The notes under the pieces are model-generated. The model ran no database searches, was not told the origin of the DNA, and saw nothing but the letters and a program-made list of their open reading frames with translations. Positions 47,395 through 57,599 of a stretch of DNA of 64,000 nucleotides are shown here, piece after piece (the stretch's first letter is position 1; each line of letters begins with the position of its first letter). Position numbers and translations under genes: made by a program. The stretch is from the NCBI GenBank assembly GCA_035578175.1, contig JAQMRL010000003.1, positions 96,517,969 to 96,581,968 of the forward strand, read 5' to 3'. The DNA comes from Catonia carolina. Its lineage: Eukaryota; Arthropoda; Insecta; Hemiptera; Achilidae.

Positions 47395-47680
47395 AGTGTA
47401 CGGAAGTATTAGCAGAATCCTAGGCAGGAAAACAAGGAAAGGAACTAAAATAAAATTTTACAAGGTGATGGCTGCCCCAGTCCTATTCTATTAAAATGAG
47501 TCGTGCATTAATACAAAACCACAAGAGAGTAAAGTACAAGCAATAGGGATGCGATTCCTGCGGAGAAAAACGTGTTGCAATCGTTGCGACCAACTAAGAA
47601 ATGAGTATTAAAGAATGGAACTGGATGTTTACACTGATAAAAAATTTGAAAAATGAAAAAATTCACAATGGTATCTTTAG
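47395..47680 (+). pseudogene. RTE-like LINE C-terminal remnant
   Basis: Reads YGSISRILGRKTRKGTKIKF, then YKVMAAPVLFY, NESCINTKPQESKVQAIGMR and FLRRKTCCNRCDQLRNEY, with stops. Matches the region of 7009-7200. No 3' UTR found. Confidence 0.7.
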
Positions 47681-47699
47681 TAGGATCTGAGAAAAATGC

Positions 47700-48025
47700 A
47701 ATTTAATGTCAGAAAATAAGATTTTCGACAATTCTACTTTAAAGATAAGAATAGTTGAGAAATTGACACGTACTTGTAATACTAATAATCGTATTTGTTG
47801 AGACATGCAGAGGAAGTACTAAAAGTTATATCAATACGTTTGTTATTAAAGTACAATCATTTTTAAAAGGAAATTTTAAATAATTGAACAATGTAAAAAA
47901 ATTAAAAATTAGATATTTGTTTGGTTTTTCGGTGTACCACTCCCCTTAAGTAATATAATTACTCTCATGATAAAAAGAAATGTATCTTGTGGCGTGCGGG
48001 AGGGAAGAGCAGCGAGCTGGTGCTG
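47700..48025. other. No gene seen; 16-bp direct repeat
   Basis: TGATAAAAAGAAATGT occurs at about 47969 and 48023, bracketing the start of the R1-type fragment. It may be a small duplication at its 5' junction. Confidence 0.35.
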
Positions 48026-48029
48026 ATAA

Positions 48030-48885
48030 AAAGAAATGTTAGAATCGATTACTCAGCAGGTGGCAGAGAAGATGGAGCGAAGCTAGAGTCGAGGAGTGGA
48101 CAAGGAGGTTCATTCCGAATGTCGAGGCGTGAATAACGAGGGCATTTGGTGATACCACCCTCGAACTGACGCAGTTGTTAACATGGCATGGTTGCTTTGG
48201 GGCATATTTGACGAGGTTCAAACTTACTGAAGTGCCGAAATATCGACTGTACGATAGTGAAGAAGAGGAGTCCATTGCGCATATTTTTGAAAGATGTCCC
48301 TATTTTTGCCTCGAAAGAATGGAGACATCTGAGAAGATAGGCGTTGCACAGTGGATCCCAGAGAGAGTAGAGCAGCAATGCTGCGGGATGTGGAGAGCTG
48401 GAAGTTGGTCGCTCAGTTTGCGGAGAGGGTGATCGGCAAACTGCGGAGGGAGGAGGCATCCAGAGATCAGCGGGATCGCCCTCTTCCACAGTAAATCAAT
48501 CCTGACCGATAACAGAAAGTAGGCACACTAATTTCCTGAGCTGGTGCTGAAAGAAATGAATGAAAGTGAGAGAGTGAGGGTTGGTAGGTGACAGCGAGAG
48601 GGGAATTACGCTACGGTTCCCTTCCACGCCCCGTTGACAATAAGTAAATTTTTTAACCCGGCATTTCTCTTGTAGTATTATATAAATAATTCCGAAAGAG
48701 GTGGAGGGTTCTTTGCTGATGTCGGATCAAGTGGCCAGGCGGCGGGTTTTTGGTTGGTAGGCGGTTGCGGCCTCCTTGGGGTTGGACGAGGACCCCTCAA
48801 TTGAGTCCAACACTACTTTCTCCATCGTGAGGGAGTAAATATGAGTTTTTCTCGCCGCCTTGGATAAAAAAATAAGAAAAAACGT
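48030..48885 (+). pseudogene. R1-clade LINE, C terminus and 3' UTR
   Basis: Coding remnant: WQRRWSEARVEEWTRRFIPN, TLELTQLLTWHGCFGAYLTR, then KYRLYDSEEEESIAHIFERC and PYFCLERMET. This is the post-RT region of R1-type elements with its HGCFGxYLxRF block and a cysteine/histidine motif, but two of the usual cysteines before the SEEEESIAH block are replaced. A frameshift near 48390 precedes DVESWKLVAQFAERVI and the last codons. A 3' UTR (48500-48885) shared with 25355-25660 follows, ending in GGATAAAAAAATAAG. 5'-truncated and inactive. Confidence 0.8.
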
Positions 48886-48889
48886 ATAC

Positions 48890-50013
48890 ACGATACTTCA
48901 GTAGAAAACTCAGACCCATATAGGTAATTATTAGCAATTAAGTTTCATTGATTTTGAATAGGTTTTTATTTGTAAGCTGGAACAAAGAATCGGCATTTCT
49001 ACGAAAAGTACTGTATGTTTTGTTTGTACGTTTAGGTTGCTAACCTTTACGTTTAACCGTACAAACAGTACCGCGTTACAAAGAGGTAAGATTGCGTTCT
49101 TAAAGGAATTAAAAAGATTATATCTCTATGTAAAAAAGTATTCGTATAAATGTTGCTTTGTTAATCAGATTATATGTAGTACAAAAAAGAAGTAAAACGT
49201 ATTAAGTCTGTGTTTATATAAGTTATTGTGTGTTTTTATATCATGTATTATACTACGTTGAAACTAATGAGTGTAGGAGTTGATAGGACTTAATAAAAAA
49301 AAACAATTTAAAGAAAGGATCAAGTAAACGAGAAGACAGAATGGAAAAAATACAGTTTTCTTATAACGGTCTAAATGAGTAACTTTCTGACTAATTACTT
49401 ATAATATTATTCATGTAATTTCTGACATATTTGTGCTATTAATTTTTTGTACTGGAACTAACAAAACAATTAATGTCAACTTAATTAATGAATTTGTTTG
49501 TATTTTTTATTTTTATTTTTTTTAACAGTGTATAATATAGGCTTTTACTTTACACATTCCTCCTAATACGTATCTTGTCTTCATTAAAGACTACATAAAA
49601 AATCTTATCAAGTATTTATTTAATAAATTATTCTTAATTAATATAAACATGTTTATTTTTGTTATTTTTTAAATGAGAATATCATGGGAACTTGAATTAG
49701 TACGAAAATGGAACTAATTTGTTTCTTTGTTTTCAGAAGTTCAAAAGAAGTTATTCGTCATAAAGGCATTGCCGTTCTTATGGTGTATTCTCATTTGAGC
49801 ATATTCCCTGAATATGTCCAAATGAGAATAACCCCTGAAGGTCCATATATGGGGAAAAAAAGAGCCCATATTTATCTAATTATTGATTTGTAAATGGTTA
49901 AAGAAAAGTGTATTTAATTATTATTCAGTAAAACGGAAAAAATATCTATTAAATCTATTTAATTTTGTTGATATAGGCCCTATATTAAATTCAAAAAGGT
50001 ATGATACGGGTAA
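48890..50013. other. No gene seen; contains a hairpin at 49786-49830
   Basis: AT-rich. A 61-codon frame at 49708-49893 is created largely by the inverted repeat and is not credible as a gene. Confidence 0.35.
49786..49830. repeat. Short inverted repeat, 21-bp arms, 3-bp loop
   Basis: TATTCTCATTTGAGCATATT... and its near-perfect inverse (two central mismatches) around CCT. Could form a cruciform or an RNA stem-loop. Confidence 0.85.
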
Positions 50014-50015
50014 TA

Positions 50016-50721
50016 CAGTCAAACTTCTATAACTTGAATCCTCAGTGGATAGGGAAAACAATTCGCGTTACAGAAATTTTGAGTTATGGAAAAATAACAA
50101 CAAAGGAGTTATTCAAAGTAACAAAAACAGAACATTCCACATAAGCTAATACAGTAAGTAGCCTACAATATGTTACTTACTGTATGTAGCCTACTGCACA
50201 TGCGTCATTTCGTAATACAGCACTGTACGTTGCATTTAGTCTAGCTATTGGCTACAGTGTTAAGTACTGGACATTATTGTTTCAGTTCCAAAATATCGCT
50301 ATTTTAAGTTCGCAGTACATGCTGAATACGGTACATTGTACCAACAGACTATGGTTCTTTTGTTCTGTGGTCAAACAAAGATTCGTTGATTCAAAGAAAT
50401 TCATTGTTTTGGTTTACGCCTGTTAGGCCTATACAAAGGCAACCAGATGACTTTGAAGGTCTGTACCCTTTTATGATCGAAATTTCTTCTTAAAATGAAA
50501 GTAGAAGTATTGTACCTACATTTTTCAAAAGACCAAAAACGCTATTTTGAGAACTATGTAATTACATATTTTTGTCAAAAGAAACTAAACAAAAAGTTCT
50601 ACTTAAAGAAATGGCAGAGTTCGAGTTATAGATGGATTTTTACATGTAAGGTTAAAGGAAACTGAAATTCGAGATATAAAAAATTCGAGTTATAGGCGTT
50701 CGAGTTACAGAAGTTCGACTG
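50016..50721. mobile_element. Pogo/Tigger-like MITE, 706 bp
   Basis: Ends are inverted: CAGTCAAACTTCTATAACTT at the left, and CAGTCGAACTTCTGTAACTC as the complement of the right end. TA on both sides (50014-50015 and 50722-50723) gives the canonical pogo/Tc1 target duplication. Internal ends repeat TCGAGTTATA-type motifs near both termini. No transposase frame remains, so it is a non-autonomous derivative mobilised in trans. Assignment to pogo/Tigger rests on the CAGTxxAACxTCTATAACTCGA end consensus. Confidence 0.85.
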
Positions 50722-50912
50722 TATTTTGAAATAAGAAACGCCACCAAAGTACAAGATATCATTCAATAAAGAAAATGCAAAACAATTTGAATGAAATACA
50801 CACGAACATGAACAGAATGATGACCACAGATGCTATTGGAGGATGACATCAAGAGAGTTAACACTGGACACATCACGCAAGAAGAAGGGATAGTACATAG
50901 AGAAATTTTAAG

Positions 50913-51075
50913 TTTGTTGTTTTTGCGTCCGACGTTTTGCGATTATTGTTGATGCCGATGATTAAGATGATAGATGAAAATGAGTGATAAAAAAATGCCA
51001 AATCTGACCAGGAATCGAACTTGGGACTCCGGCGTAGGATCCAGTTGCGCTAACCACTACACCACTGGCTGGTCT
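50913..51075 (-). mobile_element. SINE2, complete, with tRNA-like head and 13-bp TSD
   Basis: In complement it opens GACCAGCCAGTGGTGTAGTG, A box TAGTGGTTAGCGCAACTGG, B box GTTCGATTCC at normal tRNA spacing, a body of about 80 bp and an A-rich tail with AACAACA. Flanked by perfect GAGAAATTTTAAG repeats (50900-50912 and 51076-51088). The best preserved SINE2 head in the window. It is not a tRNA gene, because the acceptor stem does not close and the sequence continues into the SINE body. Confidence 0.9.
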
Positions 51076-51089
51076 GAGAAATTTTAAGA

Positions 51090-51714
51090 CACTTACGTTC
51101 AATATTGTTCAAATTATATATAAAAAATATATTAAATGTATATTCTGTCTTGAAATAGATGATTCCGCAATACCTTCCTTGTAATGAGGCTATTTCATGC
51201 TCTTGAACTTAGCAAATACTCTAAATTTCTTATATAATTCTACCCACCTGAAACTTTCAAGACTAATTTATAGCAGAAATCTTTATTGACATCAGCATAA
51301 AAAATGCCAGTGTAATAAATTATTTGTAATAAATAAGTTGAAGTTGAATATTATTGAAAAATACTTAATTTTAAACTTAAATATTTTAAAAATATCAATA
51401 TCTCTTTGACATTGTTATTTTCTAGTTGAATTCTATAATGAGATCTTGTTTTACAAGTGTTGAAATAAATATTTGTATAACACTGATGTTATTTCATTTT
51501 TATAAATTACAAGATACAATTTTTACTGAGTTTTTTTAACGTCATTTCTTCGTCATGTATGTAAATTTAATCCGTATGTAAAGGGTGGATTTCTCTTAAC
51601 AGCTGACAGCAATAAAACTTTCAGATTTTGGTATCGAAAATTATTTTAAGGAAAACTATCAGGTTATTCATATTCTGACAGGACACAATTTCATAAAGTT
51701 GAGTTCTGCCGAGT
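51090..51714. other. No gene seen; AT-rich
   Basis: Nothing recognised. Confidence 0.35.
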
Positions 51715-51842
51715 TTACAGGATTTCGTTTTAATTAAGTGACGTATTTGCGTGAATCAGATCAAATTGGGCATCAGGATTACAGGATTTCGTTTTAATTA
51801 AGTGACGTATTTGCGTGAATCAGATCAAATTGGGCATCAGGA
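51715..51842. repeat. Perfect tandem duplication of a 64-bp unit
   Basis: Two adjacent copies starting TTACAGGATTTCGTTTTAAT (51715 and 51779), identical over all 64 bp as far as I can read. Recent duplication or an assembly artefact. Confidence 0.95.
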
Positions 51843-52689
51843 AAAGCACACCCATGTAGTTTTTCCGATATGGTGACACCAAGAAATAAAAAAAAGTTAA
51901 GTGAATCCGATAAAAGTAATGTTAATAAACAATATTTTTTAATGTACAGTACTGAGACAATTGCTAATAATTATAATATATGTCAATCATTATAGTATTT
52001 ACTGCATACGATACATTTATTTGCTACATAAATAAATAATTTGTAATTTATTCTATATGAGACATTGAATAGAAAATTACTTAAGATTACATGTTTTATT
52101 AAAGCAAAACGCATTTTTTGTACAGCAATACCAACTATTATAAAACTACATGTAAATACAACGTATAATAATATATAAATTTATAAATACTATTAAAATG
52201 GTATTGTATGAGGATACATGCAACAGAAATACACTAACACAAACACACTTGTATGTAGAATATAATAAAAAATATGTAATGCAGGTGTAATTTAAAGGTG
52301 GAATAAAATGATCTAGGTGCAGTGTAATATAGAACACATTTTTAATTAATGTTTAAACAACACGCAAACAATCAGACTCAAGTCAGATATGAAGGCAAGT
52401 TAATTATTATTATAATAAAATGTAAGTTGTATTAAAAATACAAATGAATTAAAAAATGTATAATTTTAAAAAAACATGACATTTCCGCCATACTTTTAGG
52501 ATATCGCTTACAGAATAAAAATACATTTTAAATTAGAAAATGTTATTAATGAATATTTCTATTATTAAAATATTATTTATATTCATTTAAGTTTCATAGA
52601 TAATTATGGTGATATAAGACTAAGTAGAAAAATATTTAATAAAAATTATCCAATTTAATATTCTTAATGGTTCAAACATATGTTAACCT
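51843..52689. other. No gene seen; AT-rich
   Basis: Nothing recognised before the target duplication of the Jockey element. Confidence 0.35.
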
Positions 52690-52698
52690 ATTATTGAT

Positions 52699-52701
<3 letters not shown>

Positions 52702-52740
<39 letters not shown>

Positions 52741-53131
52741 GTAAGAATTATTTACAAACAGTTTAACAAAAACTTTCAGTAAATGTGTTGATGATGAATA
52801 AAACTTGAAGAAGACAGCACTCAGCAGCGTTGCTTCCATGTCATCGTTTGGTTATAGTTGATGAAGGGTTTCTTCTTGGTCTTGGTGACGTACAATTTTT
52901 TTTTTTTTTTTTTTTTTTTTCTTTTTATACGGATGAAGTGAATGAAGGTGGAAAAGGAGCGAATGAAAACGTGATACTGATGATCTGTGTAACTGATGAT
53001 AGAAAATTTATTAGATGATTAATTTTAGATTAATGAGAGTTAGCAAGATTTAGTTTATTAATAAATAAGAGTTGACAACCGCAGTATAATTTTGTGTTTT
53101 TGATCTTAAAAGGATGGTTAAACATTTTTGA
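52702..53131 (-). other. 3' UTR of the Jockey-type LINE with two poly(A) tracts
   Basis: 430 bp after the ORF2 stop (TGA at 53132-53134). An A25 tract (T at 52896-52920) divides it in two, and the terminal A36 (T at 52701-52736) abuts the TSD. The distal half may have been acquired through read-through past an upstream polyadenylation tract; that is inference. Confidence 0.7.
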
Positions 53132-55825
53132 TCAGGTAAAACGGAATGGAAGATCCAATATTCTCGCCTTCTTGAGTCTTTGGTGTTCAATATTGTCATC
53201 GAGAAGATTTATAGCCAAATGATTGGAATGAGTGTCCAACTTGGTTAAATACTTTTCACTCCGACTGCTAATTTCTTCTCCCACCGTAGGTATGCCCAGG
53301 TCATGATGGAGTACTTCATTAGGCACATACCAAGGTGCACAGCATATAAGTCGAAGAAACTTCGATTGGAATCTTTGTAATATTTCTACATTAGATGTAC
53401 TTGCTGTGCCCCAGAGTTCAATTCCATAACTCCAAACTGGTTTTATCATCACCTTGTACAGTGTCAATTTATTTTCCAAAGACAACTGTGATCGCCTCCC
53501 AACAAGCCAATATAGTTGTCGTAATTTGAGTCCAAGTTGTTTCCGTTTGGTCCATATATGTTTTCTCCACGTCAATCGCCTGTCTAGATAGATGCCCAAG
53601 TATCTCACATCATCTGAATGTGGAATTACGTTGTTGCGAAACGTTACTGGTGAACATGATTCTCGTTTCATCGTAAAGGTTACGTGTGCAGACTTCTGTT
53701 CATTTACTTTGATCCTCCATTTTTGGCACCAGTCTTGAATGTCATTTAGATGTTGCTGTAGTTTTTCAGAAGCGTGGACTGGGGAGGCATCAGATGCAAT
53801 AATAGCAGTGTCATCGGCAAAAGTTGCTGTTGTTACATGTTCATTTACAGGAATATCTGCTGTAAATAGCGTATATAGAAAAGGACTTAAAATGCTACCT
53901 TGAGGTACACCTGAACGAATTAGGTGCAAGGTCGATAACTCATCATCAAATTTCACTTGGAAAAAACGATCGGTTAAGAATGATTTTAGAATAGGAAAAT
54001 AATTATGATCCAGGTTTAATTTAATTTTGTGTAGAAGAGCTAAATGCCATACCTTGTCAAAGGCCTGAGCTATGTCTAAGAAGACGGCTGAGCAAAATTC
54101 CTTTTTTTCTAAGGTATATCGAATTTGGTTAACTATCCGATGTACCTGTTCTATCGTAGAATGTTTTTCACGAAAACCGAATTGATGATCCGGGTAAACA
54201 CTTTCTTCCAAAAAAGGTTTTAGACGATCAAGTAGTAATTTTTCAAAAACTTTTGATGTCACGGATAGAAGACTGATCGGTCTATATGACGTAATTTCGG
54301 TAGGTTCCTTGCCAGGTTTGAGAATCATGACTATTTGGGCAACTTTCCATTGAGATGGAAAGCAACCCGTCCTTAGAATTGCGTTGAAAATGAATGTCAG
54401 GAGTAAAATTCCCTTCCTTGGGAGTTGCTTTAACACCTCACCGGTAATTAGGTCATAGCCAGGAGCTTTTTTGGAACTCAGGCGCGTTTGGATTGTAGTT
54501 ATCACTTCAGCCGGAGTGAAAGATTTGATAGGAGGTGATAGCTGAAATGGGGCTTCAAGATGTTCTAAAATGTCTTCTTCTAATTTTCGATCGATATCAT
54601 CGTCGTGTGGACGGAAGACAGTGGACAGATATTCCGCAAACGCTTCCACTTTTTCTTTTGTGGTCCTAGCCCAATTTCCATCCGTTAGACGAAGAGGTGG
54701 AATTTGTTTCTTTGATCGTTTTATGTATCTTGTAGCTTTCCATAATGAATAGTCAGTAGCTGCCGTTGGAGATAATTGAACCAACCTGTCTTGGAAATAA
54801 TGATTACGCAGTTCTAGAAGCGTGTACTTTAGATGTTGTGCTGCACGATTGAATCTTGTTTTGTCATCTGGGTGTCTGCTATGCTGCCAAATTCGACGTA
54901 ATCTTCGTTTGTAGTTTATCAATTCTCGAATGGTAGCAGGACAACTGTTGCCATGAGTGTTTTTGTTGGCGTCTGTAGTTGATTTCCATGCGGCATTTTG
55001 CACTACCGTATTAAAATGCTCAACCGCTTCCTCAATCTCGTCTTGCGATTTTAATGATACATTTAGAATTATATTTTCGGTAACCAGACGCTTAAAGGAG
55101 GCCCAATCTGTGTTTTTGTTACACAGAATAGGGAGTTTCTTCTTTTTTTGTAGTTTACAACCAACGCTGGCGATTATAGGAGTGTGATCTGAGGACAAAT
55201 CCAGGACCGATTTTACTCGAATAGAATTTTGACTTATATTTTTGGTAACAAAAAAGTCGAGGAGATCCGGAATTCTGCGTCGATCGGTTGGCCAGTACGT
55301 TGGTTCACCTGTCGATAACAAGCCTAAATTATCTTTTTGTACAACATTAAACAGAGTTCTACCCCTTGGATTACATAAACGAGAACCCCATGCCTGATTT
55401 TTCGCATTGTAATCACCTCCCGCAATAAATTTGTTACCTAAACTTTCAAAAAAAGTTTCAAATTGAGCGGCCGTAATGTGATGCCGTGGGGGAGAGTATA
55501 GCGCTGAAATTGTTACTTGTCCGCGCACGTCCTCAATGACAATGTTTGTTGCTTGTAGATAAGGTGTTTCGAATTTTTGAAGTTCGTAATGTTTTATATT
55601 ATTTTTTATTAATATAGCGGAGCCTCCATGCGCCGTACCATCAGGATGATTAGTAAAGTATAGAGAATAACCGTTGCACCTGATGTAACTCCTGTTAGTG
55701 AAATGAGTTTCTGACAAAAGCATGACATCGATGTTGTGTATGTTTAAAAATGTGATTAGTTCTTGAATATGTTGACTTAAGCCATTGGCGTTCCAGAGTG
55801 CAATTTTATATAATACTTGCTCCAT
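53132..55825 (-). CDS. Jockey-type ORF2: AP-like endonuclease and reverse transcriptase, 897 aa
   Basis: Makes the nick-and-copy enzyme for target-primed reverse transcription. The N-terminal endonuclease/exonuclease/phosphatase domain (about 1-220) keeps WNANG (N12), LSETH (E39), GGDYNAK (D138, N140), DLLDFF (187-192) and SSDHTP (D213, H214). A linker follows, then the RT domain (about 450-740) with SYRPISLL, FGFREKHST, FLDIAQAFD (D584), GVPQGSILSPFL, FADD (D671-D672) and YLGIYLDRRLTW. The C terminus has LQRFQSKFLR and CAPWYVPNEVLHHDLG and ends LPFRFT. No RNase H motif was seen. All catalytic residues are present with no stop or frameshift, and the length is normal for Jockey ORF2. The ATG at 55823-55825 lies one base after the ORF1 stop (TAAAATG), so translation probably depends on reinitiation or coupling. 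The promoter is lost with the 5' end, so expression would need a host promoter. Confidence 0.93.
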   Translation of the reverse strand: MEQVLYKIALWNANGLSQHIQELITFLNIHNIDVMLLSETHFTNRSYIRCNGYSLYFTNHPDGTAHGGSAILIKNNIKHYELQKFETPYLQATNIVIEDVRGQVTISALYSPPRHHITAAQFETFFESLGNKFIAGGDYNAKNQAWGSRLCNPRGRTLFNVVQKDNLGLLSTGEPTYWPTDRRRIPDLLDFFVTKNISQNSIRVKSVLDLSSDHTPIIASVGCKLQKKKKLPILCNKNTDWASFKRLVTENIILNVSLKSQDEIEEAVEHFNTVVQNAAWKSTTDANKNTHGNSCPATIRELINYKRRLRRIWQHSRHPDDKTRFNRAAQHLKYTLLELRNHYFQDRLVQLSPTAATDYSLWKATRYIKRSKKQIPPLRLTDGNWARTTKEKVEAFAEYLSTVFRPHDDDIDRKLEEDILEHLEAPFQLSPPIKSFTPAEVITTIQTRLSSKKAPGYDLITGEVLKQLPRKGILLLTFIFNAILRTGCFPSQWKVAQIVMILKPGKEPTEITSYRPISLLSVTSKVFEKLLLDRLKPFLEESVYPDHQFGFREKHSTIEQVHRIVNQIRYTLEKKEFCSAVFLDIAQAFDKVWHLALLHKIKLNLDHNYFPILKSFLTDRFFQVKFDDELSTLHLIRSGVPQGSILSPFLYTLFTADIPVNEHVTTATFADDTAIIASDASPVHASEKLQQHLNDIQDWCQKWRIKVNEQKSAHVTFTMKRESCSPVTFRNNVIPHSDDVRYLGIYLDRRLTWRKHIWTKRKQLGLKLRQLYWLVGRRSQLSLENKLTLYKVMIKPVWSYGIELWGTASTSNVEILQRFQSKFLRLICCAPWYVPNEVLHHDLGIPTVGEEISSRSEKYLTKLDTHSNHLAINLLDDNIEHQRLKKARILDLPFRFT

Positions 55826-55826
55826 T

Positions 55827-56513
55827 TTAATTCAATTTCGAAACAACGATTGTAAGTAAATTTAATAGTGTCGCAATTTGTTCTGTTTGTTTTTGTATTA
55901 CGTTTCGTAGTTCTAGAAATGATTGTTGTAGATTTGAAATCGAATCAGTTTGCAACGGACTGGTTGGGATTGGTTGCGTAGAATTGCCCTTTACGGCTCT
56001 CGCATAGTCTAAAATACTGTTACCGTTAGGTGTCTGATGTAATGTTTCCTGGACGCTGTTTTTTGCAACAACTTGGGTGACAAATTTTGAGCTGACCGTC
56101 TGAGTTTCCGGTGGTGTAACTGTTCTTTCGCGTAAAGGTGGAAATTTTCGTTGTTTAATCTGTTTGTATATTTCGCAACCTTTGTAGTTAGAGGGATGGT
56201 CTCCTCCACACAAAGCGCATAATGGTGGGGCGTCCTTCTGTCTACCACAAATAGTAGTGTCATGATTATCACCGCACTTCACACAACGAAATGGTCTGTT
56301 GCAGTACGCTCTTGAATGCCCGTACCGTTGACATCGCTTACATTGAATAATATCGTTTTTTTGGTAGGGTGGCTCAAATTTTATTTTGGCGTTTTGCAAC
56401 AATTCTATTTTATAAATATCTCTGTTATTAGACGCCGGTTCTAAATCCACAAAAAAAGCGAAAGAGGTTCCTTCGTAATTCTGTGCCGTATGTTCGAGAT
56501 GTTCCGTACGGCA
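55827..56513 (-). CDS. Jockey-type ORF1 (gag-like CCHC protein), 5'-truncated
   Basis: The nucleic-acid-binding chaperone of the LINE RNP. Three zinc knuckles in tandem: CKRCQRYGHSRAYC (CX2CX4HX4C), CVKCGDNHDTTIC (CX2CX3HX4C) and CALCGGDHPSNYKGC (CX2CX3HX6C), preceded by the Jockey signature FFVDLEP and followed by a low-complexity C-terminal region ending near 55827. The codon at 56448-56450, before DLEP, is GTG (Val), not ATG. The frame stays open upstream (EHTAQNYEGTSFAFFVDLEP) until a stop at 56514-56516 in the flanking TSD. No start codon exists, so about half of ORF1 is missing and the protein is not expected from its own start. Confidence 0.9.
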   Translation of the reverse strand, partial: CRTEHLEHTAQNYEGTSFAFFVDLEPASNNRDIYKIELLQNAKIKFEPPYQKNDIIQCKRCQRYGHSRAYCNRPFRCVKCGDNHDTTICGRQKDAPPLCALCGGDHPSNYKGCEIYKQIKQRKFPPLRERTVTPPETQTVSSKFVTQVVAKNSVQETLHQTPNGNSILDYARAVKGNSTQPIPTSPLQTDSISNLQQSFLELRNVIQKQTEQIATLLNLLTIVVSKLN

Positions 56514-56524
56514 TTATTGATAAT

Positions 56525-57030
56525 AACACTAGTATCTAAGTTTACATATTATATGCCAATAATTTGATCAGGATATTTTTCTGTCTCATTTAATCCGTAC
56601 CCAATATTGAAATACGAATATCAATATTTCCATTAAATTATTACGCCCGAATGACTTTTTTTATTTAAAATTTAATTACTTTTTTAATGCCAACCAATTA
56701 ATAATAATTGAAACAAGTAAAAATTTTGGAAAACGGTTTATCGTATGAAAAACATGTAGCCTACGTCTGTACCAAGAAACCATTTCTTTTCACTTAATCA
56801 CATTTAAAACGCAAAGTTTGATCCAATGTATTTTGAATGGAGATTCTTTTTTTCCTTAAAAAGAGTTCTACGGAACGGATGTTTTAAAAAATACATTTTT
56901 GTAAAACGGTACTTCCGGGATTCTGCAAAAAAATTGAAAATGAAAATTGGTAAAAGACGTAACAAGTTATAGCGAAATAATAAAATATAGTAAGACAGCA
57001 ATATTTTAAAATTTCTCCACTTGGTTATGG
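56525..57030. other. No gene seen; AT-rich
   Basis: A 146-codon minus-strand frame (56804-57244) overlaps the following LINE fragment antisense and is a shadow. Confidence 0.35.
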
Positions 57031-57545
57031 CACCCTGGACAATGCTTTTTGCGGATGACATTGTGCTGGTGGGAGAAACCAGGGATATAGTGGAGAGGAA
57101 ACTGGAAAGTTGGAGAGAGGTATTAGAGGAGGGAGGCCTGAGGATCAGCAGGGAAAAGACTGAATACCTATAGTTTGGAGGTGAGGATAAGAGTGAAGGG
57201 GTGTGTTTGCTGAATGAAGTGGTGAGAAGGGTAAAGTGTTTCACCTACCTTGGTTCATGCTTCACCGAGAGTGGAGGACTGGAGGAGGAAATTAACCATA
57301 GAATACAAGCTGGATGGAATAACTGGAGGCGAACGACAGGTGTATTGTGTGACAGAAGGATTGGGACAAAAATGAAGGGAAAGATATAAGACAGTGATTA
57401 GACCGGCATTGTTATATGGTAGTGAGACTTGGCCTATGAAGAGGAGACAGGGAAACAAGTTGGAGGTTGCGGAAATGAGGATGTTGAGGTGGATGCAGGG
57501 AAAGACTAGGAAAGATAGGATACGGAATGAAGTAATAAGGGAGAA
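57031..57545 (+). pseudogene. LINE reverse transcriptase fragment (second RTE-like lineage)
   Basis: Reads TMLFADDIVLVGETRDIVER, then KLESWREVLEEGGLRISREK, TEYL, then a TAG stop, VRRVKCFTYLGSCFTESGGL, EEEINHRIQAGWNNWRRTTG, a frameshift near 57385, then RPALLYGSETWPMKRRQGNK and VAEMRMLRWMQGKTRKDRIR. The FADD catalytic pair is intact. One stop and one frameshift. The upstream RT blocks and C terminus are missing. Confidence 0.82.
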
Positions 57546-57599
57546 GTAAAATTATTTACTAAGGGTAATAATAAAAAAAACTAATTAGCAAAACAAAAC

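Larger units (their letters stand above)
52702..56512 (-). mobile_element. Jockey-type non-LTR retrotransposon, 5'-truncated, recent
   Basis: A 3.8-kb LINE copy, bounded by a perfect 12-bp target-site duplication ATTATTGATAAT (52690-52701 and 56513-56524). Order on the minus strand: partial ORF1 (zinc-knuckle nucleic-acid-binding protein), intact ORF2 (endonuclease plus RT), a 3' UTR of about 430 bp and a poly(A) tail (T36 at 52701-52736). A second T25 tract at 52896-52920 lies within the 3' UTR. The 5' end stops inside ORF1 with no upstream ATG or promoter, the usual result of incomplete reverse transcription. The intact ORF2 and perfect TSD suggest a young insertion. Confidence 0.93.

Noticed and set aside
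49708..49893. 61-codon plus-strand frame as a small peptide gene
   Set aside because: Largely generated by the inverted repeat at 49786-49830; no signal or domain.
50913..51075. Possible functional tRNA gene
   Set aside because: A and B boxes are good, but no acceptor stem closes and the sequence runs into a SINE body with a TSD.
56804..57244. 146-codon minus-strand frame
   Set aside because: Antisense to the LINE RT fragment at 57031-57545; a shadow frame.
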